This document shows positions 7,641 through 16,650 of a DNA stretch of 64,000 bases, one piece after another. Position 1 is the stretch's first letter, and each line of letters starts with the position of its first letter. This stretch comes from a virus: positions 62,001 to 126,000 of the IMG/VR virus record IMGVR_UViG_3300044948_000997, one strand, 5' to 3'. The notes under the pieces are model-generated. The model made no database searches and was not told the origin of the DNA. It worked only from the letters and a program-made list of their open reading frames with translations. The position numbers and the translations under genes are program-made.

Positions 7641-9416
7641 ATGAATTCCAAATTAGAACAATTAAAAGAATATGCAAAGATTATTAAAGATGCCCCATAT
7701 GCGTTAAAAACATATCTGCAGACTTATGATAATACTCAAAAAAAATATGTTCCATTAGAGTTATTTCCTGACCAAATTCAATTAATTCAGGATTATGAAA
7801 ATTATAATGAAAACATCACTAGAAAATATAGACAGGCAGGTGTAACAACAGTAACCGCAGCTTGGATTTCAAAAAAATTACAAACAGCAAAAGAAAGTGA
7901 ACCTGAAAGAGTTCTTCTTATTGCAAACAAAAGAGACACCGCAGTGGAGATGGCTAATAAGGTTAGACACTTTATTGAACAATGGCCTGAATGGATTAAT
8001 GTTGGGTTTTCACCCGATAAAAACTCAGAAAGTAGATTTAGATTAAACAATGGTTGTGAGGTTAAGGCGGTAGCAACATCTGCGGATGCGTTACGTGGTT
8101 ATACACCAACGATACTTGTATTTGATGAGGCAGCATACATTGAAGCGGGTGATGATTTTTGGGCGGCATCTATGGCGTCCCTATCAACGGGTGGTAAGAT
8201 TATTCTTATCTCCACACCAAATGGTTATGACCCCATCTATTACGGTGTTTACGACCAAGCGTTACGTGGAATCAATGATTTCCATATAACCGATTTAAGG
8301 TGGTTTAAAGACCCACGTTACACTAAAGACTTATCTTGGGTAAAATGTTCTGACATATGTCATTACATGTTAAATAGAGAACAATATGACGACAATGAAG
8401 TTGTTTTACATGACTTTGATATTGAAAAATACCAAGAACTGGTGGAACAAGGATATAAACCATTTTCATCTTGGTTTGAATCTATGTCTAAGAAATTTAA
8501 ATATGATAGACGTAAGATTGCACAGGAATTGGAATGTGACTTCTTAGGTTCAGGAGATGGAGTTATTCCTGGTGATATTCAAGAGAATATCGCTAAGAAT
8601 ATGATACGAGTTCCTAAAGAAAAGTATATGCAAGGAACGTTTTGGCAGTGGAAAGAGCCGGTTGAAGGTCATAGGTATATTATGGGTGTCGATGTTAGTA
8701 GAGGAGATAGTGAGGATTTTTCTTCAATTAATATTGTTGATTTTGACGATAGAGAACAAGTTGTTGAATACATAGGAAAAATACCACCAGATGATTTGGC
8801 TAATATTGCATACAAATGGGGTATATTATACGATTGTTTTATTGTGATTGATATTACTGGTGGTATGGGTGTTGCAACATCAAGAAAGTTACAAGAAATG
8901 AATTACAAAAACCTTTTCATTGATGGGATTAACACTCAGAATATTTGGGAATATAATAGAAAGGCTTTAGATAAAATTCCTGGTATAAATTTTAACAATA
9001 AAAGAACTCAAATTGTTGCAGCATTTGAAGAACAACTTAGAAAAGGATTTTTAGTTAGGTCAAGTCGACTATTAAATGAATTAAACACTTTTGTTTATAT
9101 GAATGGAAGACCTGACCACATGAAGGGGGCTCATGACGACTCAATTATGAGTATGTCGATGGCTCTTTATGCTGGTGATATGTGTTTCAATCAATTACAA
9201 AGGAACGATTCTAAAAATAAGGCGGTAATTGAATCATGGGCATTATCCGAAAGAACTTATGAACCCTCTAAAACACATTACTCATATGGTTCATCTTTTG
9301 ACCAAATAGGTGCAATGGGTATGGATACTAACAATATTTACCATAAAGATAATCCAACAAACATACCTAAAGACGTTTATAGAGAACATATGTGGTTATT
9401 TGGGAAATCTAAATAA
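7641..9416 (+). CDS. 17: Terminase large subunit (gp17-like)
   Basis: 591 residues; the ATPase-nuclease motor that packages DNA into proheads. The ATPase half has a non-canonical Walker A, RQAGVTT (residues 64-70), in which the usual Lys is absent as in many phage terminases, Walker B ILVFDEA (Asp162, Glu163), and the coupling motif STPNG (191-195). The RNase H-like nuclease half has Asp351 in GVDVSRGD, Asp404 in VIDITGG and Asp499/Asp500 in HDDSIMS. Length is close to T4 gp17 (610). No small terminase gene is recognisable nearby. Portal follows directly. Confidence 0.96.
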   Translation: MNSKLEQLKEYAKIIKDAPYALKTYLQTYDNTQKKYVPLELFPDQIQLIQDYENYNENITRKYRQAGVTTVTAAWISKKLQTAKESEPERVLLIANKRDTAVEMANKVRHFIEQWPEWINVGFSPDKNSESRFRLNNGCEVKAVATSADALRGYTPTILVFDEAAYIEAGDDFWAASMASLSTGGKIILISTPNGYDPIYYGVYDQALRGINDFHITDLRWFKDPRYTKDLSWVKCSDICHYMLNREQYDDNEVVLHDFDIEKYQELVEQGYKPFSSWFESMSKKFKYDRRKIAQELECDFLGSGDGVIPGDIQENIAKNMIRVPKEKYMQGTFWQWKEPVEGHRYIMGVDVSRGDSEDFSSINIVDFDDREQVVEYIGKIPPDDLANIAYKWGILYDCFIVIDITGGMGVATSRKLQEMNYKNLFIDGINTQNIWEYNRKALDKIPGINFNNKRTQIVAAFEEQLRKGFLVRSSRLLNELNTFVYMNGRPDHMKGAHDDSIMSMSMALYAGDMCFNQLQRNDSKNKAVIESWALSERTYEPSKTHYSYGSSFDQIGAMGMDTNNIYHKDNPTNIPKDVYREHMWLFGKSK

Positions 9417-9458
9417 TCTTCCTATTATCAAAATTATAGTTTATATTATAAAGAAAAG

Positions 9459-9466
9459 TATTTATA
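9459..9466 (+). promoter_or_regulatory. Late-type promoter motif TATTTATA (portal)
   Basis: 4 nt before the ATG at 9471, predicting a leaderless or nearly leaderless portal mRNA. Confidence 0.7.
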
Positions 9467-9470
9467 TAGA

Positions 9471-11288
9471 ATGGCAAATCAAAACTCCACCGTATTTCAG
9501 AAGTTAACTAGAATGTTTGGTTTCCCTGGTCAACAGGCTCAACAAACACCATCTTTTAATTTTAACAAAGACGAATTATTAAAAACAGATAGTAGAGAAG
9601 ACTACGAGAAAGCAATGTTACAGGCTCAACAGAGTCAATATATTGCAGACAAATGGTCAAAATTGGACCAATCATTATACAACCAATCGGTTTACTATGA
9701 ACCAACAAGAATGGCTGCGTATTATGATTATGAATCAATGGAATTTACTCCTGAGGTATCCGCAGCATTAGACATATACGCTGAGGAATCTACCACTATG
9801 TCAGAAAAGGGTGAAATATTAACAATATACTCGGAATCAGATAGAATTAAAACAATACTTGAGGATTTATTTCAAAACAAATTGGACATTAACACAAACC
9901 TACAAATGTGGGCTAGAGGTATGGCGAAATATGGTGATGATTTTGTTTATTTAAAAATTGATCCAGAAAAAGGTATTATTGGTGTACAACAATTACCAAA
10001 TATTGAAATTGAAAGAATTGAAGGTGCGTCAACTAAGAAAGCAATTAATACAGATAGTAAAGTACCATCAAGAGAATTAAGATTTCAATGGAAAAATAAA
10101 GATTTAGAATTTCAAGCTTGGGAAGTTGCACATTTTAGATTGTTAGGTGACGATAGAAAGTTACCATATGGTACTTCAATGTTAGATAAGATTAGAAGAA
10201 TTTGGAAACAACTTTTACTTGCTGAAGATGCAATGTTAATTTACAGAACATCTAGAGCACCTGAAAGACGTGTATTTAAAATATTTGTGGGTAACATGGA
10301 CGATAAAGATATCGAACCATATGTACAAAAAGTTGCAAATAAATTTAAACGTCAACCAGTGTCTGACCCTCGTAATGGTCAAGTTGATATGAGATATAAT
10401 CAAATGGCTGTAGACCAAGATTATTTTGTACCTGTTCGTGATCCAGGTCAAACTATGCCGATTGAAACATTACCAGGGGCACAAAATTTAGGTGAAATTG
10501 CCGACATTGAATATATTCAAAAGAAAATGTTGGCAGCACTTCGTATTCCTAAAGCATTTTTAGGTTTTGAAGAAGTTGTTGGTGACGGAAAAAATCTTGC
10601 ATTAATGGATATACGTTTTGCAAGAACAATTAATAAAATACAAAAATCATTAATACAAGAATTAAATAAAGTTGCTTTAATCCATCTATATCTTTTAGGT
10701 ATGGAGGATGAATTAAATAATTTTACACTTTCATTAACTAATCCATCATCTCAATCCGATTTATTAAAAATTGAAATGTGGAAAGAGAAGATAACACTTT
10801 ATAAAGATGCAACATCAGACCAATCACAAATTGGTATATTACCTGTATCTCACACATGGGCTAAGAAAAATATTCTTGGATTTAGTGATAATGAAGTTGT
10901 TTTAGATTTACAACAACAACGTCTTGAAAGAGCAATGGGATTTGAATTAAACAATACACAGAATGTAATTAAACGTTCAGGTGTGTTTGATGATGTGGAT
11001 GCAAAGTATGGTATTTCGGAAGAAGATAGAGAAAAGGCGATGGATGCTGCAGGTGGTGAAGCACCGGGTGGTGGTGATATGTTAGGTGGAGGAATGCCAT
11101 CAACGCCAGAACCACCAGCGGCTGGAGGAGACGCACCACTAAGTGAATCTACTAAATCAAAGAAATCAAAAATATTAGGTATGCTAGGTGAAGAAAAAGA
11201 AGATTTCAACTCTTTATTTGATATGAAAAGAGCACAACAGAATATTTATGAAATAGAAACTAAATTGAACGATATTTTAAACGATTAA
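9471..11288 (+). CDS. 20: Portal protein (gp20-like)
   Basis: 605 residues; forms the dodecameric vertex through which DNA enters and leaves and on which the prohead is nucleated. The family core is visible: AYYDYESMEFTPEVSAALDI near residue 84, WKQLLLAEDAMLIYRTSRAP with ERRVF, and GKNLALMDIRFARTINKIQ in the stem/crown region. The C-terminal 100 residues are a Gly/Pro-rich linker and a helical tail (MKRAQQNIYEIETKLND). T4 gp20 is 524 residues, so this one is longer mainly at the C-terminus. It lies between terminase and the prohead genes as in T4. Confidence 0.94.
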   Translation: MANQNSTVFQKLTRMFGFPGQQAQQTPSFNFNKDELLKTDSREDYEKAMLQAQQSQYIADKWSKLDQSLYNQSVYYEPTRMAAYYDYESMEFTPEVSAALDIYAEESTTMSEKGEILTIYSESDRIKTILEDLFQNKLDINTNLQMWARGMAKYGDDFVYLKIDPEKGIIGVQQLPNIEIERIEGASTKKAINTDSKVPSRELRFQWKNKDLEFQAWEVAHFRLLGDDRKLPYGTSMLDKIRRIWKQLLLAEDAMLIYRTSRAPERRVFKIFVGNMDDKDIEPYVQKVANKFKRQPVSDPRNGQVDMRYNQMAVDQDYFVPVRDPGQTMPIETLPGAQNLGEIADIEYIQKKMLAALRIPKAFLGFEEVVGDGKNLALMDIRFARTINKIQKSLIQELNKVALIHLYLLGMEDELNNFTLSLTNPSSQSDLLKIEMWKEKITLYKDATSDQSQIGILPVSHTWAKKNILGFSDNEVVLDLQQQRLERAMGFELNNTQNVIKRSGVFDDVDAKYGISEEDREKAMDAAGGEAPGGGDMLGGGMPSTPEPPAAGGDAPLSESTKSKKSKILGMLGEEKEDFNSLFDMKRAQQNIYEIETKLNDILND

Positions 11289-11290
11289 AA

Positions 11291-12037
11291 ATGAACAAAT
11301 TCGGAACGATAAAATCAAAAATGTTAACTAAAATAACTGAATCTTATTCTAAACAAAATAAGAATGAAGTTAAAGATATGTTAAACACAATTAAAGAAAA
11401 CAAAGCATTTAAAGAAATGTATTTGTTTTATGAAGAAATTGAGAATAAATATTTCGAGGATAAAGAGATTGCAAAATTATATGTTGAGGGATTAAATACA
11501 TATTTTGGTCAACCAATGGGTAATTGGAATGATTTAAATGTATTTTGTGAATCTCTACATGATAAATTGGGTAATATTGAAATTGAAACAAATGAATTAT
11601 ATGAGTCTTTAGATATATTATCCGAAAAAGATTCATTATCAAATATTGAAAAAAAGGTTATTGCAAAAAAGAAATTAGTAGAACATTTAACAACTAAAAA
11701 AGAAATTAACGAGTCTCAAGAGACTAAATTTGTCGCAAACGAAAATTTATTACACGCTGTTTTAGCAAACAATTTTAATGTACTTTATACTAACACACTT
11801 TCTGAAGAACAAAAAGTTGAATTAAAAACAATACTTGATTTATCAAGTGAAGATTTAGAAAACAAAACGTCTGAATTAAAAGAATCAATTTTAAATCAAA
11901 TTGGTAATATTATAAATGAATCTAAAGATTCTGAAATGGTAACCAAATTATCTAAAGTAAAAGATGAGGTACTAAAAAAGGAAACCTCCAAAATTAATTA
12001 TTACAGATTAACTGAATTAAAAAATGGTCTTAACTAA
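11291..12037 (+). CDS. Hypothetical prohead-core candidate
   Basis: 248 residues, not recognised by sequence. It starts three bases after the portal stop, in the position where T4 has the small core genes 67 and 68. It is almost entirely helical, Lys/Glu-rich and free of cysteine-rich or membrane segments, which suits a core component. Residues 11-17 (MLTKITE) give a basic N-terminal tag ending in I-T-E, a possible gp21-type cleavage site. The last codons lie inside a bidirectional terminator shared with the convergent bS21 gene. Role inferred from position. Confidence 0.6.
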   Translation: MNKFGTIKSKMLTKITESYSKQNKNEVKDMLNTIKENKAFKEMYLFYEEIENKYFEDKEIAKLYVEGLNTYFGQPMGNWNDLNVFCESLHDKLGNIEIETNELYESLDILSEKDSLSNIEKKVIAKKKLVEHLTTKKEINESQETKFVANENLLHAVLANNFNVLYTNTLSEEQKVELKTILDLSSEDLENKTSELKESILNQIGNIINESKDSEMVTKLSKVKDEVLKKETSKINYYRLTELKNGLN

Positions 12038-12048
12038 GACCATTTTTC
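12019..12048. terminator. Bidirectional terminator between core gene and bS21
   Basis: AAAATGGTCTT pairs with AAGACCATTTT around a 4-nt loop, with A and T tracts on the outside, so it can act in both directions. It overlaps the final codons and stops of both convergent genes. Confidence 0.8.
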
Positions 12049-12221
12049 TTTTGTTGGACATATATCGCCTTCAAAACCTCTTTTCTTTTATTCACTGAAG
12101 GTTTAACAAACTCCTGTCTTGCTCTTAATTTTTGAACTTGTTTAATTTTTTGAACTTTTTGTTTGTAAGTTCTTAAAGCACTTTCGAGGCTTTTTTCTTT
12201 TGTTACGTCAATTATTATCAT
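12030..12221 (-). CDS. rpsU: Phage-encoded ribosomal protein bS21
   Basis: 63 residues with the bS21 pattern throughout: MIIIDVTKE start, SALRTYKQK, then LRARQEFVKPSVNKRKE and a final basic helix. The RQEFVKPS stretch resembles Bacteroidetes bS21 more than the longer proteobacterial protein. bS21 sits on the 30S platform by the 3' end of 16S rRNA; in Bacteroidetes it helps to hide the anti-Shine-Dalgarno tail. The phage copy could replace or supplement the host protein on ribosomes (inference). There is no Shine-Dalgarno upstream. A TATATTTG element lies 18 nt before the ATG (12240-12247) but lacks a -33 TTTG. It stands alone, opposite in direction to the surrounding head genes. Confidence 0.9.
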   Translation of the reverse strand: MIIIDVTKEKSLESALRTYKQKVQKIKQVQKLRARQEFVKPSVNKRKEVLKAIYVQQKKNGLS

Positions 12222-12325
12222 ATTAATATAAGTATATCACAAATATATGAAAATATTTTTGGAATTGTAAGATATTTTCTTTATAATTTATTAACACCAT
12301 AAATAATATATAATGAAAAACCTTA

Positions 12326-12751
12326 ATGAAAATTGGAAAATACATCCCACTAGGGGCGTACAACGACGTGAAAATCGGTTATGGTACCGTAGATTTTAAA
12401 AATCTTAAAACCATTTATTTAAAATTAAATTCGTGGACACAACCAGAAAATGAAACTGACGACTTTAATAATACAATTAATAAAACAAGAAGAAAAATAA
12501 AAGAAATAGTATACAATCTCAAGTGTCCAAATTTTAAACAACAATCAATAGTTGATTTAGACATTAGAACTAAAGGTATAAAACTTGAAAAGAGGTCTTT
12601 TATGAATTTAGAAATCACATTATACGTTGACACTCAATTCGATGTTAAATCTAAAGAGATTAAAAAGACCATTAAAGAATTGTTAGAAAATATCATAGAT
12701 AATGGTTTATCTGATAAAAAATTATTCAATTTCAACGTAAATAAGAAATAA
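12326..12751 (+). CDS. Hypothetical protein upstream of prohead protease
   Basis: 141 residues, not recognised. Its start MKIGKYIPLG, mixed strands and a C-terminal amphipathic helix (KEIKKTIKELLENIID) suggest a small folded alpha/beta protein. It lies between the core candidate and the prohead protease, so a head-assembly role is plausible. ATG 12326 is chosen because it gives the long frame; an out-of-frame ATG at 12313 opens a 28-codon frame that overlaps this start. No late-type motif is present upstream. Confidence 0.6.
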   Translation: MKIGKYIPLGAYNDVKIGYGTVDFKNLKTIYLKLNSWTQPENETDDFNNTINKTRRKIKEIVYNLKCPNFKQQSIVDLDIRTKGIKLEKRSFMNLEITLYVDTQFDVKSKEIKKTIKELLENIIDNGLSDKKLFNFNVNKK

Positions 12752-12765
12752 GTAAGATATTGATG

Positions 12766-12773
12766 TATTTATA
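12766..12773 (+). promoter_or_regulatory. Late-type promoter motif TATTTATA (prohead protease)
   Basis: 16 nt before the ATG at 12790. It overlaps the left arm of a 9-bp inverted repeat that reaches into the start codon. Confidence 0.65.
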
Positions 12774-12790
12774 GTTATAAAAACTATAAA
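12768..12790 (+). promoter_or_regulatory. Inverted repeat at the start of the prohead protease gene
   Basis: TTTATAGTT and AACTATAAA form perfect 9-bp arms around a 5-nt loop; the last base is the A of the ATG. As RNA it could fold over the start; as DNA it could be an operator. A similar repeat stands at 49765. Confidence 0.5.
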
Positions 12791-13473
12791 TGAAGGTATT
12801 AGGACCAAAAGAAACCGGTAGAGGAATTTTAATTGAGTATGACGCCGGTCACGTATCTCCTGAAGATAATAAAAAAATAATTTCAGAAATGAAGAACATG
12901 GACTTTTCACAAGACCTTGTTCTTTATGCTGTTTTGCAAAAATACGATACCCCAAACAAAAACGGGAGAATCTATCCCGAAGCAATTCTCAAAAGAGAAA
13001 ACGAAAAATATCAAACTCTTATTAAAAAAGGTGGAGCTCTAAATGAGTTAAATCACCCTTCATCCTCACTTATCGATTTAGATAGAGTATCACACTCTAT
13101 TGTTGAAACTTGGTGGGATGGTAGAATGTTAATGGGAAAAATTAAATTATTCACATCACCAGGATGGAAGAAAATGGGTATTGTCTCCACTAAAGGAGAC
13201 CAAGCGGCCATGTTAATAATGAATGGTGCAGTTTTAGGTATTTCATCTAGAGGGGTGGGGTCACTTAAAAATGTTAAAGGGGATAATATAGTCCAAGAAG
13301 ATTTTGAATTGGTGTGTTTTGATTTGGTGTCATCACCGTCAACACCTGGAGCTTACATATTTTCAGATCCATCTGAAAGAGATCAATATCAAGAATCAAT
13401 AGAAGAAAAACCAATAGTTGACGATAAAATGAAAAGATTGATGGGTAAATTAGATACTTTTTTATCTAAATAA
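12790..13473 (+). CDS. 21: Prohead maturation protease (gp21-like)
   Basis: 227 residues; the serine protease that trims scaffold and capsid proteins after prohead assembly, cleaving after (L/I)-x-E in T4. The herpesvirus-assemblin/U9 family residues are visible: His89 in ELNHP, the Ser152-Ser153 pair in LGISSRG, and a conserved Asp178 in CFDLVSSPS. Length is close to T4 gp21 (212). It is followed by scaffold and major capsid protein in T4 order. Confidence 0.93.
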   Translation: MKVLGPKETGRGILIEYDAGHVSPEDNKKIISEMKNMDFSQDLVLYAVLQKYDTPNKNGRIYPEAILKRENEKYQTLIKKGGALNELNHPSSSLIDLDRVSHSIVETWWDGRMLMGKIKLFTSPGWKKMGIVSTKGDQAAMLIMNGAVLGISSRGVGSLKNVKGDNIVQEDFELVCFDLVSSPSTPGAYIFSDPSERDQYQESIEEKPIVDDKMKRLMGKLDTFLSK

Positions 13474-13527
13474 TCAATTTTATAGGTGCAGTTATATTAA
13501 AAAATAGAATTTTTCATAAAACTACAC

Positions 13528-13535
13528 TATTTATA
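13528..13535 (+). promoter_or_regulatory. Late-type promoter motif TATTTATA (scaffold and capsid)
   Basis: 24 nt before the ATG at 13560, with an A-rich leader. No separate motif precedes the capsid gene, so scaffold and capsid are probably co-transcribed from here. Confidence 0.7.
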
Positions 13536-13559
13536 AGATAATAAAAACAAAATTTCAAA

Positions 13560-14780
13560 ATGACTGAGAAATCAATTTTAGAACAAGCGTTACTTCAAGT
13601 GCAAAATCTTGAAGAAGCTGTTAAGCAAAATGCAAAAGGTATACTTGCTTCAACCATGAAACAAGAACTAAGCGACTTGCTTAAAGAATCATTAGAAGAA
13701 GAGGAAAAGATGGATCCAATGGACGAACAACCTGAGGACGAACCTAAACCTGATGAAGAGGACGACGATATGTCAGACGATGACGCAACTGCAGATGATG
13801 CAGAAGCTGATGACGCTGAAAATGATACTGACCTCGATAACGAACCAAGTAAAGGAATCGATGATTTAGATTCTGACGCAATGGGTGACGATTCATCAAT
13901 TGATGAGCCTGAACTTGAATTACCTGCGGCAGGAGAAGGTATCGATGACGAAGATGTTATGGACATGACAGGTGCTTCAGATGATGAGGTACTTAAAGTT
14001 TTCAAAGCTATGAAACCAGAAGATGGTATTGTAGTTAAGAAAGATGGTAATAACGTTGAATTTGGTGACGGAGAAAACGAATACATTATCAAACTTGATG
14101 GTGATGGTGACGATTCAATGGGTGCTGTACCGGAAATGGAACCAGAAATGGAACCAGAAATGGAACCAGAAATGGAACCAGAAATGGGAGCAGAATCTGA
14201 TATGGATGAAGAACCAATTTACGAAATCGAGTTTTCTGAGGAAGATGAAACTTCTGAAGAAGGTGATGTAAAAGAAGTTGAAGCTACTGAAGCGGCAAGA
14301 ACTCAAGGAAACGATGTTAGAGGTGAAGGACCACGTCAAGGTAAAAAATACAAGGCGGGTCGTCATGAAATGAATGAAAATGTTAAATCTTTAAATGAAG
14401 AGATTGAAACATTGAAAAAGCAAAACGGTGAATACAAGAAGGCTTTAGTTCTTTTCAAAGACAAACTTAACGAAGTTGCCGTGTTTAATGCAAACTTAGC
14501 TTACGCTACACGTTTATTCACTGAACATTCTACAACAAAACAAGAGAAAATGAATATTCTTAAGAGATTTGATTCAGTTTCTTCATTAAATGAGTCTAAG
14601 GGCTTATATAATACAATTAAAACTGAACTTGGTGTAAAAACAACAGTTACCGAGTCAGTGGTTGAAAAAATCTCTAACACTCCATCATCATCTACATCAA
14701 CTGAAGTATTGGCGGAAGCGAAAGCTTACGAAAATCCACAATTCAGAAGAATGAAAGATTTGATGGGAAAAATAAAATAA
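13560..14780 (+). CDS. 22: Prohead core scaffolding protein (gp22-like)
   Basis: 406 residues, extremely acidic, with coiled-coil ends; fills the prohead and is degraded by the protease during maturation. The N-terminal helix carries (L/I)-x-E sites (for example ILE and LKE). Residues about 55-240 are Asp/Glu-rich with a tandem EPEM repeat, and the C-terminal part (NVKSLNEEIETLKKQNGEYK) is a coiled coil typical of gp22 proteins. Identity is inferred from composition plus its place between gp21 and gp23. It is longer than T4 gp22 (269) because of the acidic insert. Confidence 0.82.
   Translation: MTEKSILEQALLQVQNLEEAVKQNAKGILASTMKQELSDLLKESLEEEEKMDPMDEQPEDEPKPDEEDDDMSDDDATADDAEADDAENDTDLDNEPSKGIDDLDSDAMGDDSSIDEPELELPAAGEGIDDEDVMDMTGASDDEVLKVFKAMKPEDGIVVKKDGNNVEFGDGENEYIIKLDGDGDDSMGAVPEMEPEMEPEMEPEMEPEMGAESDMDEEPIYEIEFSEEDETSEEGDVKEVEATEAARTQGNDVRGEGPRQGKKYKAGRHEMNENVKSLNEEIETLKKQNGEYKKALVLFKDKLNEVAVFNANLAYATRLFTEHSTTKQEKMNILKRFDSVSSLNESKGLYNTIKTELGVKTTVTESVVEKISNTPSSSTSTEVLAEAKAYENPQFRRMKDLMGKIK
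14133..14188 (+). repeat. 12-bp tandem repeat encoding EPEM
   Basis: Four to five perfect adjacent copies of a 12-bp unit (GAACCAGAAATG) within the scaffold gene. Confidence 0.85.
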
Positions 14781-14807
14781 TAAATTAAAAAACAAAATAC
14801 TCAAAAC

Positions 14808-16559
14808 ATGGGAGCATTATTAGATTCAGGTATGGTAGGTAACATCGGGTTAAAACACCTTAGAGTTATCAAAGAAGATACCATCAAAAAATGGGATGAC
14901 TTAGGATTCTTAGAAGGTCTTAACGGTCACCAAAAAGATAACATCGCACAATTATATGAAAACCAAGCGTCTTATTTAATCAACGAAGCTGCAATTGCAG
15001 ATGCGTCTGGTTCTTTCGAGACTGTAGTTTTCCCTATCATTCGTCGTGTATTCTCAAAATTATTAGCTAACGACATCGTGTCTGTACAAGCTATGAACTT
15101 ACCAATCGGTAAATTATTCTATTTCGTACCAAAAATTCAAGAAAGAAATGATACCGCACATTATAAACCATACGGTTATCCTGATGCTGCTTCAGCTCCT
15201 TCTGCAACTGCTGGTTATCCTGCAACTGCGAAACCTCTTTACGATCGTTTCTACGAAAACAGTGATGCTGCAGACCAAGGTCTTTTTGATTACTCAAAGG
15301 GTTCTTTCACAGTAGCTTCTTTAACAGGTACATCTATTGTAACTTTCTCAAATGGTGTTGAAAGTTCTCCAGTAACTATCGCTACAGGAGCAACTCAAAC
15401 ATACGATTCAGTTATCTTAAAGTTAACAGGATTTTCTAAATTAGGTCAAGGTAAATTAGCTGGTCCAGACGGTAACGAAATGGATACAGAAGAGTTCTTA
15501 GCTTCATTAACAGTAACTGCACCTCGTTCACAATCGTTAAGTGGTTCAACTTACTTACCGTTCAACGTTGTAACTCAAAAATATGGTAAAGGTATCGTAT
15601 CTTACGGACAAAAGTCTTCAGGTACTAACGGTAACTTATTTAGAGACATTTGTGATGAAGATGGTACAATTTACTTAAGTGTTGATTTACAATCATATTC
15701 AGCAACTTCTGGTTTTGCTGGAGCAATAATCACAGGTTCTACATTAGATGGTACTGACTTCACAGCCACTTACCGTCAATATGCAACTTTAGAGTTTGAA
15801 GATGAAATCGGTGAAGTATCTTTTGATTTAGAGTCAGTAACAGTTTCTGTGACTGAAAGAAAATTAAGAGCTAGCTGGTCTCCTGAATTGGCTCAAGACG
15901 TTAGTGCATTCCACAACATCGATGCTGAGGCAGAATTGACTGCATTGTTATCTGAGCAAATCGCTGCTGAGGTTGACCGTGAAATCTTACGTGACTTACG
16001 TAAAGGTGCTGCTTGGACCGCTAAATGGGATTACAATGGTTGGAAATACGGTGGAACTGGTGGAGCAACTCTACAAGGTTACACTCAAAAAGATTGGAAC
16101 CAAACTTTGGTTACAAAAATCAACCAAATTTCAGCTCAAATCCATAAGACTACTTTAAGAGGTGGTGCTAACTGGGTTGTTGTTTCTTCTGAAGTTTCTG
16201 CAGTATTTGATGATTTGGAATATTTCCACGTATCAAACGCAGAACCTGAGCAAGATCAATACAACATGGGTATCGAGAAAATCGGTTCAGTAGCAGGTCG
16301 TTACCAAGTGTATCGTGACCCTTACTTCCCAGCTGGAAAAATCTTGATTGGTCATAAAGGAAAATCATTATTGGACGCAGGATATGTATACGCACCATAC
16401 GTGCCATTACAATTAACTCCAACAATGTACAATCCATTTACAATGACTCCTATCAAAGGAATCATGACACGTTACGCAAAGAAAATGGTGAACAACCGTT
16501 ACTTCGGTGTAATCAATGTAAGTGGTATCCAAACATTTGACATGGATAGTTTAAGATAA
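14808..16559 (+). CDS. 23: Major capsid protein (gp23-like)
   Basis: 583 residues; builds the capsid hexamers. The N-terminal 60 residues look like the removable delta piece of T4 gp23, and LINE (57-60) followed by AAIADASGSF matches the T4 cleavage context. FPIIRRVFSKLLANDIVSVQAMNLPIGK-type sequence follows, as in gp23, and the C-terminus has the family pattern of P-domain and A-domain strands. It is about 60 residues longer than T4 gp23, with a Ser/Thr/Gly-rich insert near residues 160-300. The leader is A-rich. A strong terminator follows. Confidence 0.95.
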   Translation: MGALLDSGMVGNIGLKHLRVIKEDTIKKWDDLGFLEGLNGHQKDNIAQLYENQASYLINEAAIADASGSFETVVFPIIRRVFSKLLANDIVSVQAMNLPIGKLFYFVPKIQERNDTAHYKPYGYPDAASAPSATAGYPATAKPLYDRFYENSDAADQGLFDYSKGSFTVASLTGTSIVTFSNGVESSPVTIATGATQTYDSVILKLTGFSKLGQGKLAGPDGNEMDTEEFLASLTVTAPRSQSLSGSTYLPFNVVTQKYGKGIVSYGQKSSGTNGNLFRDICDEDGTIYLSVDLQSYSATSGFAGAIITGSTLDGTDFTATYRQYATLEFEDEIGEVSFDLESVTVSVTERKLRASWSPELAQDVSAFHNIDAEAELTALLSEQIAAEVDREILRDLRKGAAWTAKWDYNGWKYGGTGGATLQGYTQKDWNQTLVTKINQISAQIHKTTLRGGANWVVVSSEVSAVFDDLEYFHVSNAEPEQDQYNMGIEKIGSVAGRYQVYRDPYFPAGKILIGHKGKSLLDAGYVYAPYVPLQLTPTMYNPFTMTPIKGIMTRYAKKMVNNRYFGVINVSGIQTFDMDSLR

Positions 16560-16578
16560 TCTTAGGATTTATCATATT

Positions 16579-16612
16579 AAAAAACCCCCTCAGAAATGTG
16601 GGGGTTTTTTAT
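16579..16612 (+). terminator. Rho-independent terminator after major capsid gene
   Basis: AAAAACCCCC pairs with GGGGGTTTTT around a 10-nt loop and runs into a T tract. It insulates the late head operon from the early promoter that follows. Confidence 0.85.
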
Positions 16613-16614
16613 TT

Positions 16615-16646
16615 TTTGGTATATTCCAGAATATTACGTATATTTG
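16615..16646 (+). promoter_or_regulatory. Host-type (early) promoter for SAP-like protein and dCMP deaminase
   Basis: TTTG at 16615-16618, 20 nt, then TATATTTG at 16639-16646. The ATG is only 4 nt further on, so the transcript is probably leaderless or nearly so. Confidence 0.78.
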
Positions 16647-16650
16647 CTTT

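Noticed and set aside
10850-11209. Minus-strand open frame in the portal gene
   Set aside because: Lies wholly inside the portal C-terminus, whose frame is clearly coding.
12240-12247. Host-type promoter for bS21
   Set aside because: TATATTTG fits the -7 element but no TTTG lies 19-21 nt upstream, so it is not counted among the early promoters.
13595-14092. Minus-strand Ser-rich open frame
   Set aside because: Shadow of the Asp/Glu-rich scaffold gene; no start signal and no protein-like pattern.
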